DNA of 6,010 bases from Clostridia bacterium (GTDB taxonomy: Bacteria > Bacillota_A > Clostridia > Oscillospirales > CAG-272), in NCBI GenBank assembly GCA_017500625.1, contig JAFVYX010000108.1:1-6010 (forward strand), in the 5' to 3' direction. Shown here in pieces: positions 1 to 5,696 of the stretch (positions are counted from its first letter, which is position 1; every line of letters starts with the position of its first letter). Made by a program: the position numbers and the translations under genes. The notes beneath the pieces were generated by a model. That model worked only from the letters and a program-made list of their open reading frames with translations, was not told the DNA's origin and did not search any database.

Positions 1-2176
1 CCAGCATCCTGCCGGCGACCGTGACCGTGACAGTGGGGCATTGCGCCTCACCGCTGTAAACAAAGCTCCCTTCGGACATTGTCAGCGTGCCAAAGGCGGT
101 AAGGTCGGCCCCCTTTTTCACGGTGACCTCCCCGAGGGAGTAGTACCCACCGTCGGCCACCAACGCCTCAACGTTGAGGGGCACGCCGTCCCGAAACGCA
201 TAATAGTCATTGGGGATCAGCTCGCCGGGCGATGCGACGACGGCGGTACCGACCGAGAGGGAGGCAAAGCTCCCGCCCCGAAGATCGAGGCTTCCTTTCT
301 CGATGACGACCTCACCGAGAAAGTGCCCGCCCGTGATCACGATCACCGCCTGACTGAATTTGCTTTGAACGTCGCCGTCCACGGTGCCACCGCTCACGGT
401 GAGCGTGCCGTGGCGGTGGTAGATGTCGATCTCTTCCCCCACGGCGGTGAGCTGCCCGCCCTCAACGGTGAGCGTGCCCATGTTGCTGAGAATGCCGAAG
501 CTACCCGCCCCCGCCATCCGAAGACTCACGCTGCCGCCGCTGACGGTCACCGTGCCGACATTCTCGAGGGCGCAGCTGTTCGCGGACTCCGACTCTACCG
601 AAAGCTCCCCGCTCTCCACGGTCAGATAACTTTTTGCGCCGCTGTTGAAAAGCGGGACGGTGCTCCCACGCGCGGTGACGCGGCTGCTCCTGAGGGTGAT
701 CGTGCCGCGGTTGTAAAAGACGGTGTTACTGTCCGGATATTCCGCCGTGGCAACGCTTGCGGAAAGCACGGTGTCCTCCACGGTCAGGGTGCCTTCATTG
801 TAAATACCGCCGGTGGTCGCCTCCACGGTCAGGGTGGCACCGCTGACGGTCAGGGTGCCGCGGTTGTCAATGCCGTTGTGGTCGCCCTTCAGCTCGGCTC
901 CGGCGGCGGTGGTTTTCAGCACCGCGGTCCTGTCGGCGTTGACCGTCAGCACGGCGGCGTCCGCCGTGTGGAGCTTCACGCCGTCCAGCGTCAGGGTGAC
1001 GTTGGCATCCACAAGGATGCTGTGGGAGGAGGCGCTTACGTCGGGATGCAGGGATACGCAGTAGTCCCCCTCTCCGATCAAGGTAAGCACCCCGTTTTCA
1101 CCGTAGGTGTAATCGGTGCCAAGGACCGCCGCGCTGCCGTCGGCCCTCTTGACGGTGAGGGGCTTGACAACGGTCACGGTCACGACCGTATGGTTGCCGA
1201 GCGCATCCGTGATCACCTGTCCCTCCCCGTCCTTGAAGACGAGGACCGACCCTGCGACCGCTTCCAGCGTGCTGTAATTTCTGATGCCTCTGCCGTAGGT
1301 GGCCGTTCCCTCCGCGAACACGGTGCCACCGCCAAGGGTGATGGTGCCGTCGTTGTAGATGCCGCCATCCTCGGCCTCGGCCATCACCGTGCCGCCGCCA
1401 ACGGTAAAGAGCCCCTCGTTGTAAATGGCGTATCTTTTATTGTACCTGACGTCCACGGTACCGCCGCTGACGGTAATGGTTCCGACGTTGTGGATGCCGT
1501 ATCTTCTATGGGTCCTTGTGCTCAGCGTCCCTCCGCTGACGGTAAGTGTGGCGGTGGCATCGGCGTTATGAAGGCCGACACCGTCCGTCGCCGTCGAAAG
1601 GAGGGCCAGCGTCCCTCCGCTGACGGCCACCGTGCCGCCCTCACTGTAGATGCTCGCCGTGTCTCCCATGACCGAGAGCGTGCCGTCCGTAAAGCGCAGC
1701 GTGCCGGTCACGAGGATGCCGTAGCCGCTGCTCGCTTCCAATACGGCACGGCTGGTGCTTGAGTTTCGGAGCGTCAGGTCCCCCGTCACGGCCTTAGCCG
1801 TGACCGACGACTGCAGCTTTTTCCCGTTCAGATCCAGAATTTTCCCCGTGCCGCTGACCGTGACGGTCGAGGTAAGGCCCGTGAGGTCTGCAAGGAGGGT
1901 CAGCGTTTCGCCGCTTTCCCATGCCGCCAGCGCGGCCGCCCACTCCACGTAAAGCTCGGCCCCCACACGGGCCACGGCCTGTGCGCCGCAGCTCTTGCAG
2001 GTGTAGACCCCGTCGGCCTCCTCAAAGTACTCGGCCGCCACGGCATCGGCGGGATGCGCCCCCGCGTGCCCCGTCTCCGCGCTTGCGGTGAGTGCGGTGG
2101 CAAAGGGAAGCGCCAGCAGCAGTATCAGCGCCAGCCAAAGCCCGGCGGTCGTTATTTTCATTTTTGTCTTTGTCAT
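1..2176 (-). CDS. Secreted beta-helix repeat surface protein, C-terminus beyond left edge
   Basis: The minus-strand frame is open from the ATG at 2176 to the left edge, giving at least 725 residues. An AAGGAGG lies 7 nt before the ATG. Residues 1-33 form a signal peptide: Lys at 3, 5 and 7, hydrophobic stretch 11-29, and a likely cleavage after Ala33 in ASA|E. A CxxC pair follows (Cys60, Cys63). From about 92 the pattern of LADL, LDLNGKKL and LTL begins a right-handed parallel beta-helix, with two blocks of 22-29-residue rungs shaped like GTLTVSGGT plus IYN (158-288 and 440-601). A linker around 340-402 contains a DYTYGENGVLTL-like strand and ANVTLTLDGV. Near 705-725 the text FVYSGEAQCPTVTVT resembles the start of an Ig-like bacterial surface repeat. 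The role is inferred to be adhesion or glycan binding outside the cell; the ligand is unknown. The anchor, if any, lies outside the window. It probably shares a transcript with the TetR gene, which ends 35 bp upstream. Confidence 0.85.
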   Translation of the reverse strand, partial: MTKTKMKITTAGLWLALILLLALPFATALTASAETGHAGAHPADAVAAEYFEEADGVYTCKSCGAQAVARVGAELYVEWAAALAAWESGETLTLLADLTGLTSTVTVSGTGKILDLNGKKLQSSVTAKAVTGDLTLRNSSTSRAVLEASSGYGILVTGTLRFTDGTLSVMGDTASIYSEGGTVAVSGGTLALLSTATDGVGLHNADATATLTVSGGTLSTRTHRRYGIHNVGTITVSGGTVDVRYNKRYAIYNEGLFTVGGGTVMAEAEDGGIYNDGTITLGGGTVFAEGTATYGRGIRNYSTLEAVAGSVLVFKDGEGQVITDALGNHTVVTVTVVKPLTVKRADGSAAVLGTDYTYGENGVLTLIGEGDYCVSLHPDVSASSHSILVDANVTLTLDGVKLHTADAAVLTVNADRTAVLKTTAAGAELKGDHNGIDNRGTLTVSGATLTVEATTGGIYNEGTLTVEDTVLSASVATAEYPDSNTVFYNRGTITLRSSRVTARGSTVPLFNSGAKSYLTVESGELSVESESANSCALENVGTVTVSGGSVSLRMAGAGSFGILSNMGTLTVEGGQLTAVGEEIDIYHRHGTLTVSGGTVDGDVQSKFSQAVIVITGGHFLGEVVIEKGSLDLRGGSFASLSVGTAVVASPGELIPNDYYAFRDGVPLNVEALVADGGYYSLGEVTVKKGADLTAFGTLTMSEGSFVYSGEAQCPTVTVTVAGRML
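374..859 (-). repeat. Second block of beta-helix rungs (residues 440-601)
   Basis: Seven rungs of the form GTLTV.(S/E)GG.L follow each other, starting near residues 440, 462, 491, 517, 541, 567 and 590. Several are preceded by the turn I(Y/D)N or FYN with Glu, Arg or Gly. The spacing of 22-29 residues matches one coil of a right-handed parallel beta-helix with variable loops. The rungs are less alike in DNA than in protein, which suggests an old expansion. Confidence 0.8.
1313..1705 (-). repeat. First block of beta-helix rungs (residues 158-288)
   Basis: Six rungs start near residues 158, 181, 209, 232, 255 and 277, spaced 22-28 residues apart. Typical pieces are YGIHNVGTITVSGGTV and GGIYNDGTITLGGGTV. 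The coding DNA of the turn is partly conserved: the plus-strand 11-mer CCGCTGACGGT occurs at 1464-1474 and 1533-1543 here, and again at 537-547 and 840-850 in the second block. A ten-base version is at 1617-1626. Confidence 0.8.
2078..2176 (-). other. Sec signal peptide of the beta-helix protein
   Basis: The first 33 codons encode a Lys-rich start, a Leu/Ala-rich core (residues 11-29) and small residues at the cleavage point (Ala31-Ser32-Ala33, then Glu34). There is no lipobox Cys, so type I signal peptidase processing is inferred rather than lipoprotein modification. Confidence 0.85.
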
Positions 2177-2183
2177 GGTGGCT

Positions 2184-2190
2184 CCTCCTT
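2184..2190 (-). promoter_or_regulatory. Ribosome binding site of the beta-helix protein gene
   Basis: On the minus strand AAGGAGG ends 7 nt before the ATG at 2176. It lies in the 35-bp gap after the TetR stop codon. This fixes the start immediately before the signal peptide. Confidence 0.85.
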
Positions 2191-2211
2191 GTAGGACCTT
2201 TGGTTTTTCGG

Positions 2212-2922
2212 TCAAGCGCGATGCTCGGCCGTCCGCAGCACCTCGTCCAGTGCGTGTCGGTTGCCCTCGGTCACGTAGCGCCTGAAATCGGCATAGACCC
2301 GCCGCCCCGCGGCGCGGTAATCGGTGCTGAGCACCTCGGCGATCTTTTCCCGCCGCGTGTCCTCGGGAACACCAAAAAGAAGCAGGATCGCCTCCAGCGC
2401 CCCCTCTATTCTATGCGGAAGCGAGGCGGAATGCTCGGTGTGCATCAGGGTGGCGTACTCAATGCCCGATACGATGGCCTCAAGCTCGGTGATCTCCTCC
2501 CCGTCCCCGTCGGCCTTGCCGTCAAAAAACACCTCGCGGAGCTTCTCGGCACCGCTCCTCCTTATGAGGTCAAGCGTCAGGGGGTGGGAATACGCCGCCG
2601 CCAAAAGCTCGTACATGGTGGGGATCTCCTCGCTGATGGCGGCCAGGGCCGTCAGCTCCAGGCAGTACGAAAGAAGCGCGCTTTTCCCCGCCGCCCTTTC
2701 CCTTGCCAGCTCCTGCCGCTGAAAGGCGAGCATCCTCTCCACAAGGACGGCGAGGATATGCTCCTTGGTCGGGAAATAAAAGGTCAGGTTGCCGGGGCTG
2801 ATGCCCGCCTTTTTAGAGATCTCGGCGGCGGTGGTCCCCAAAAAGCCGTTCTCAAGGAACAGCTCGGACGCGATCTTGACGATCGTCGCCTTTGTCGGTG
2901 TTGGCTTGCGGTTTCTTCCCAA
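2212..2922 (-). CDS. TetR/AcrR-family transcriptional regulator
   Basis: This 236-residue protein has the TetR N-terminal DNA-binding domain at about residues 11-57. A first helix (TIVKIASELFLENGF) is followed by the helix-turn-helix TTAAEISKKAGISPGNLTFYFPTKEHI, in which SPGNLTFYF is the recognition helix and the family's conserved YF(P/x)(T/S)KE follows. The remainder (about 60-236) is the variable, helical ligand-binding and dimerisation domain, so the inducer cannot be read from sequence. The start is TTG at 2922, supported by AAGGAGG 8 nt upstream; the first in-frame ATG (Met64) would destroy the DNA-binding domain. A promoter and an inverted-repeat operator candidate lie directly upstream, and the surface-protein gene follows after 35 bp. 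I infer an autoregulated repressor that also controls the surface protein. The divergent membrane protein gene at 3104 could be a further target. Confidence 0.93.
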   Translation of the reverse strand: MGRNRKPTPTKATIVKIASELFLENGFLGTTAAEISKKAGISPGNLTFYFPTKEHILAVLVERMLAFQRQELARERAAGKSALLSYCLELTALAAISEEIPTMYELLAAAYSHPLTLDLIRRSGAEKLREVFFDGKADGDGEEITELEAIVSGIEYATLMHTEHSASLPHRIEGALEAILLLFGVPEDTRREKIAEVLSTDYRAAGRRVYADFRRYVTEGNRHALDEVLRTAEHRA

Positions 2923-2930
2923 GGGTCGGC

Positions 2931-2937
2931 CCTCCTT
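2931..2937 (-). promoter_or_regulatory. Ribosome binding site that decides the TTG start of the TetR gene
   Basis: On the minus strand AAGGAGG is followed by 8 nt and then TTG at 2922. No ATG or GTG is better placed, so the TTG is taken as the true start. Confidence 0.8.
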
Positions 2938-2972
2938 GTACTTTGGCGCCCGCTGTCGGCGCTGCTGTTAAT

Positions 2973-2986
2973 TAGTACCTATACTA
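2973..2986. promoter_or_regulatory. Candidate TetR operator, inverted repeat TAGTA-N4-TACTA
   Basis: The plus strand reads TAGTACCTATACTA, a 5-bp perfect inverted repeat around a 4-bp centre, in an AT-rich island within GC-rich DNA. One end touches the predicted -10 box of the TetR promoter, and the repeat covers the expected start of transcription near 2979. TetR repressors often bind such palindromes at their own promoter. That this protein binds here is inferred. Confidence 0.55.
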
Positions 2987-3014
2987 TTTTAACATATTTC
3001 CCGGAAAAGCGCAA
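2986..3014 (-). promoter_or_regulatory. Promoter of the TetR and surface-protein unit
   Basis: On the minus strand TTGCGC (3014-3009), 17 nt and TAAAAT (2991-2986) form a SigA-like promoter with a 5/6 match at -10 and a weak -35. The predicted start near 2979 gives a leader of about 57 nt before the TTG start of the regulator. Confidence 0.6.
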
Positions 3015-3054
3015 GGGGTTTTTGAAAAGGAGAGACGTTTTCCCGCCCGCTTCA

Positions 3055-3083
3055 TTGACATTGCTCCCGTGGTGTGATAGAAT
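3055..3083 (+). promoter_or_regulatory. Promoter of the YwaF-like membrane protein gene
   Basis: TTGACA (3055-3060), a 17-nt spacer and TAGAAT (3078-3083) with TGA immediately before the -10 give a near-consensus promoter with an extended -10. The start is expected near 3090, leaving a leader of about 14 nt that consists mostly of the ribosome binding site AGGAGG (3093-3098). Confidence 0.8.
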
Positions 3084-3103
3084 GGGGGGCATAGGAGGGA
3101 ATC

Positions 3104-3952
3104 ATGGTCGAATTATTCAATTTCTTTTATTTTTTCTTTATCCTTCTAATGTCCGGCGCGATCGTCGGCCTCTATTTTCTGTTACGAAGCAAGAGCGAGC
3201 GGACACAGCGGTTGGCGCTTTTTTCTCTGCTTGTCTTTAATCTGGCTCTCCATTTCACAAAGCCCCTGTATCCGCCGTACAGCGCGGATCCCACGCTGGC
3301 GATGAGCGAGGTGTGGTTCACAAACGTTTGCGGCACCAGCGTACTGTTTTTTCCGTTCATTTTCTTATCCAAAAGCAAAACGGCCAAGGACTACATGGTG
3401 TTCCTTGGGATCATCAGCGGCTTTTTGGCTCTCTTGTATCCTACCGAGGCCATAGGGAAAAGCGTGCTGACGGTGGACCTGTGGCGCTTCTATATCTGCC
3501 ATGGCCTTCTGATCGCCGTGCCGATGCTGACGGTTCTTTTGAAGCTGCACCAATTGGACGTTAAGCGCATCTGGAAGACCCCGATCGCCGTATGCGCGAT
3601 GCTCCTTTTCATCATTTGCAACCAGATCCTCCAAAGTGAGCTGGGGATCATACCACTAAGAAGCGACGATATGCTGAACGTGAGCTTCCGCAACCCGTCC
3701 CTCATCTGGGGCCCGACCGATGACGTTGCCGTTCTCTTTTCTTGGCTGACGCCGCGGTTTATGAAGACCGTGCCGGCGGGCCCTTATGCGGGACAGGAGA
3801 AATATTGGCCGTTCTTCTGGATGGTGCCCGGGGTGGTGGTTTATTTCCTGCTCATTCCGCTGGCGGTGTGCCTGATCTTTGATTTCCGGGCAACCAAGGC
3901 CACGTTGGCGGGCCTTTGGGGGCGGCTTAAGATCAAACGGTCGAAAAACTGA
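3104..3952 (+). CDS. YwaF/TMEM164-like integral membrane protein
   Basis: This 282-residue protein is mostly hydrophobic, with membrane segments at roughly 8-27, 35-50, 73-90, 97-112, 129-147, 160-176, 205-216 and 239-259, and a basic tail (RLKIKRSKN). AGGAGG ends 5 nt before the ATG. The order of segments and the pieces NVCGTSVLFFPF (Cys76) and FYICHGLL (His133) resemble the TIGR02206 / Bacillus YwaF family, related to animal TMEM164. My recollection is that TMEM164 is a lipid acyltransferase needing a Cys and a His about 58 residues apart; here they are 57 apart. An enzymatic role in lipid acyl transfer is therefore possible but inferred by distant similarity. The gene has its own promoter and diverges from the TetR gene. 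It is visibly more AT-rich at its start than its neighbours. The family call is from memory of motifs, not from a search. Confidence 0.7.
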   Translation: MVELFNFFYFFFILLMSGAIVGLYFLLRSKSERTQRLALFSLLVFNLALHFTKPLYPPYSADPTLAMSEVWFTNVCGTSVLFFPFIFLSKSKTAKDYMVFLGIISGFLALLYPTEAIGKSVLTVDLWRFYICHGLLIAVPMLTVLLKLHQLDVKRIWKTPIAVCAMLLFIICNQILQSELGIIPLRSDDMLNVSFRNPSLIWGPTDDVAVLFSWLTPRFMKTVPAGPYAGQEKYWPFFWMVPGVVVYFLLIPLAVCLIFDFRATKATLAGLWGRLKIKRSKN

Positions 3953-3971
3953 AGGCGCCGCGCAGAGGAGA

Positions 3972-3980
3972 TGCTATAAT
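3972..3980 (+). promoter_or_regulatory. Extended -10 promoter of the HAD phosphatase gene
   Basis: TGCTATAAT is a TGn element plus a perfect -10 (3975-3980), 20 bp after the preceding stop codon. The -35 region at 3952-3957 (AAGGCG) has no good match, so recognition would rest on the extended -10. Transcription would start near 3987, which lies before the ATG at 4012. Confidence 0.6.
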
Positions 3981-3999
3981 AGATTCTGGCATGACGGCC

Positions 4000-4006
4000 A
4001 AGGAGG
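4000..4006 (+). promoter_or_regulatory. Ribosome binding site that decides the HAD gene start
   Basis: AAGGAGG is followed by 5 nt and the ATG at 4012. The earlier in-frame ATG at 3991 would put this site inside the coding region and has no ribosome binding site of its own. Confidence 0.85.
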
Positions 4007-4011
4007 TAACT

Positions 4012-4683
4012 ATGAAGATCCGCGGAGCTATTTTCGATATGGACGGCACGCTGCTTGACTCGCTCTCGTTCTGGGAGCATTTCTGGAGCGAGGTCGGCAG
4101 GCGTTACCTTGGCCGCGAGGGCTTCCGTCCGCCCGAGGACCTTGACCTCCGTGTGCGCACCATGGTCTTTGCCGACGCCATGGCCACCGTCCGCACGGAG
4201 TGCGGCATCGCCGCCTCCGCCGAGGAGTTCCTGTCCTACGCCAAGGGGGCGCTGGCCGATTTTTATAAGACCGTGGCGAAGCCGAAGGCGGGGGCCATAG
4301 CCCTTTTGACCGCCCTTCGCGAGCGCGGCGTTAAGCTCTGCCTCGCCTCGGCCACGGCGCGCGCCGAGGTCCTCCTTGTGCTGGAGCATCACGGCCTGGC
4401 CCCCTATTTTTCGGAGGTCCTCTCCTGCGCCGACATCGGCGTTGGCAAGGACCGTCCCGACGTCTATTACCTCGCCGCTGAGCGCCTGGGGCTCACTCCC
4501 GCCGAGGCCGTGGTGGTCGAGGACTCTTACGTGGCGCTGGAAACGGCCAAGCGTGCGGGCTTTCACACCGTGGGCGTTTACGACCGCAACAACTACGGGC
4601 AGGAACGCCTGCGCGCCGCCGCCGACCGCTACGTCCCCGAGGGTGAGGAGCTTGACGCCCTCATTCCTTATCTTACCGAATAA
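4012..4683 (+). CDS. HAD-superfamily hydrolase, subfamily IA (beta-phosphoglucomutase/phosphatase-like)
   Basis: This 223-residue soluble protein carries all HAD motifs. Motif I is DMDGTLLDS, with nucleophile Asp9 and acid/base Asp11. Motif II is the strand ending in Ser113 (LCLASAT). Motif III is Lys146 in GVGKDRPDVYYLAAERLG, and motif IV is VVVEDSYVALETAKRAG, with Glu170 and Asp171 binding magnesium. The helical cap between motif I and about residue 85 places it in the class C1 cap group, like beta-phosphoglucomutase and small sugar-phosphate phosphatases. The substrate cannot be told: these enzymes act on sugar phosphates, phosphoglycolate and similar metabolites in the cytoplasm. Length is normal for the family. 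It has its own promoter, and a strong hairpin follows its stop codon, so it is probably transcribed alone. Confidence 0.93.
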   Translation: MKIRGAIFDMDGTLLDSLSFWEHFWSEVGRRYLGREGFRPPEDLDLRVRTMVFADAMATVRTECGIAASAEEFLSYAKGALADFYKTVAKPKAGAIALLTALRERGVKLCLASATARAEVLLVLEHHGLAPYFSEVLSCADIGVGKDRPDVYYLAAERLGLTPAEAVVVEDSYVALETAKRAGFHTVGVYDRNNYGQERLRAAADRYVPEGEELDALIPYLTE

Positions 4684-4687
4684 AATG

Positions 4688-4718
4688 AAGCGCTCCCCCT
4701 TGCCAAAGGGGGGCGCTT
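4688..4718 (+). terminator. Hairpin after the HAD gene, possible terminator
   Basis: AAGCGC, a bulged T and CCCCCTT (4688-4701) pair with AAGGGGGGCGCTT (4706-4718) around a GCCA loop, giving about 13 base pairs, 4 nt after the stop codon. The expected T-run is missing: the next bases are GTGCTATAAT, the next gene's extended -10. Termination may therefore be incomplete. On the opposite strand the stem is followed by a T-rich CATTTTATT. Confidence 0.55.
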
Positions 4719-4728
4719 GTGCTATAAT
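4700..4728 (+). promoter_or_regulatory. Promoter of the EamA-like transporter gene, overlapping the hairpin
   Basis: TTGCCA (4700-4705), 17 nt and TATAAT (4723-4728) with TGC directly before give a near-consensus promoter with an extended -10. The -35 box covers the loop and loop-closing bases of the hairpin behind the HAD gene. Transcription would start near 4735, giving a leader of about 23 nt. Confidence 0.75.
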
Positions 4729-4757
4729 GGGAAAAAACAAAGAAAACGGTAGAAATT

Positions 4758-5657
4758 ATGGGATATCTCTTTCTCGCGCTCTCGCTCTTGGCCTGCACCA
4801 CCAAGGGCTACTGCGGTAAAAAAATGGGCAACGTCACCAAGGACGCCAAGGACGCCATGGCCGTCAACTTCGTCCGTATGCTGCTTTGCATCGTCATCGG
4901 CATCGTGCTGATCCTTGCGGCGGGAGACGGTCGTTTCCTTGCCCCCTCGTGGACCGCCCTTGGCACGATGGCGCTCTCGGGCCTCTTCACCTCGTCGCTC
5001 GTCGTCTTCTGGCTGCTGAGCGTCAAGCGCACCACCTATATGACGGTCGAGGTCTTTCTGATGATGGGGGTTCTCGTGCCCGTTCTCATCTCCACGCTTT
5101 TCCTCGGCGAGCCCTTCTCGTATAAGGACGGCATCGGCATTGCGCTGCTCATCGCCGCCACGCTCGTGATGTGCTATGAGCGCGGCACGACCAAGAAGAA
5201 GCTGACCGCTTCCACGCTCCTGCTCCTTGTCATTACGGGCCTTTCGAACGGCACGGCCGACCTCTCCCAGCGCCTCTTTACGCGCGTGGCGGACGGCACG
5301 CCCGCCTCGGTCTTCAACTTCTACACCTACGTCTTTTCCGCCGCCACCCTCCTGCCCCTTCTTCTCGTCCTCGAGCGCGGCAGTGTTCCCGCGGTCTGCA
5401 AGCGCTCGCACCGCGTTCTTTCGCTGGCGGCGATCTACATGGTCGTGATGGCCGCCTGCCTCTTTGCCACCTCGTATTTCAAAACGCTGGCGGCGCCCTA
5501 CCTCACGTCCATCGAGCTTTATCCCCTCAGCCAGGGCGGCTCGCTCATTTTGGCCACCCTGATGTCGGCGGTGCTTCTCCGTGAGCGCCTCACCGTCCGT
5601 GCGGTCGTCGGCATTGCCGTGGCCTTCCTCGGGCTTCTCTTTATCAACGTGCTCTGA
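4758..5657 (+). CDS. EamA/DMT-superfamily membrane transporter
   Basis: This 299-residue protein has about ten membrane segments (near 1-14, 38-56, 66-87, 94-114, 124-140, 151-165, 183-204, 221-239, 246-273 and 280-298), the layout of drug/metabolite transporters made of two EamA halves. The ends of both halves are typical: VLVPVLISTLFLGEPFSYKD at 106-124 and ILATLMSAVLLRERLTVRA at 264-282, each followed by a last helix. Loops at 144-150 and 213-219 are basic, as expected for cytoplasmic sides. The substrate cannot be told; relatives export amino acids, sugars or drugs. The only reasonable start is the ATG at 4758. The A-rich leader before it (AAAGAAAACGGTAGAAATT) has no clear Shine-Dalgarno sequence, unlike every neighbour. 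It has its own promoter, and the gene ends 4 bp before the ECF gene promoter. Confidence 0.88.
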   Translation: MGYLFLALSLLACTTKGYCGKKMGNVTKDAKDAMAVNFVRMLLCIVIGIVLILAAGDGRFLAPSWTALGTMALSGLFTSSLVVFWLLSVKRTTYMTVEVFLMMGVLVPVLISTLFLGEPFSYKDGIGIALLIAATLVMCYERGTTKKKLTASTLLLLVITGLSNGTADLSQRLFTRVADGTPASVFNFYTYVFSAATLLPLLLVLERGSVPAVCKRSHRVLSLAAIYMVVMAACLFATSYFKTLAAPYLTSIELYPLSQGGSLILATLMSAVLLRERLTVRAVVGIAVAFLGLLFINVL

Positions 5658-5671
5658 CCCCTTGACAGGGG
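5658..5671. repeat. Small inverted repeat with the -35 box as its loop
   Basis: CCCC-TTGACA-GGGG begins at the base after the transporter stop codon. The perfect -35 hexamer of the next promoter forms the whole loop. The stem is only 4 bp and there is no T-run, so it is unlikely to terminate transcription alone. Confidence 0.6.
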
Positions 5672-5690
5672 CGCCTCCTTGTGTTATACT
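5662..5690 (+). promoter_or_regulatory. Promoter of the ECF S component gene and its leader
   Basis: TTGACA (5662-5667), 17 nt and TATACT (5685-5690) with TGT before the -10 make a strong SigA-like promoter with an extended -10. Transcription would start near 5697, leaving a leader of about 122 nt before the ATG at 5819, far longer than at the other promoters here. Confidence 0.8.
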
Positions 5691-5696
5691 AAGACC

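Noticed and set aside
374..1705. Repeats that might be a CRISPR array or tandem DNA repeat
   Set aside because: The repeats are protein-level rungs of unequal length within an open frame. DNA identity is limited to about 11 bases, with no unique spacers of constant length.
41..1762. Long plus-strand open frame of 573 codons
   Set aside because: It is the exact codon-aligned antisense of the beta-helix protein. It starts with TTG without a ribosome binding site, and its Gly/His/Arg/Asp-rich text is what the antisense of Val-Thr-Gly-Ser repeats would give. The minus frame has a signal peptide, a ribosome binding site and a recognisable fold.
2092..3240. Plus-strand open frame of 382 codons
   Set aside because: It runs antisense to the TetR gene, crosses the divergent promoter region and enters the YwaF-like gene in another frame. 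Its product has no recognisable domain.
3991..4011. Earlier ATG start for the HAD protein
   Set aside because: It would place AAGGAGG inside the coding region and add seven residues with no counterpart in the family, where the DxDGT motif is close to the N-terminus.
3841..4740. Minus-strand open frame of 299 codons
   Set aside because: Antisense shadow of the HAD gene, whose sense product has all four HAD motifs. No promoter or ribosome binding site supports the minus frame.
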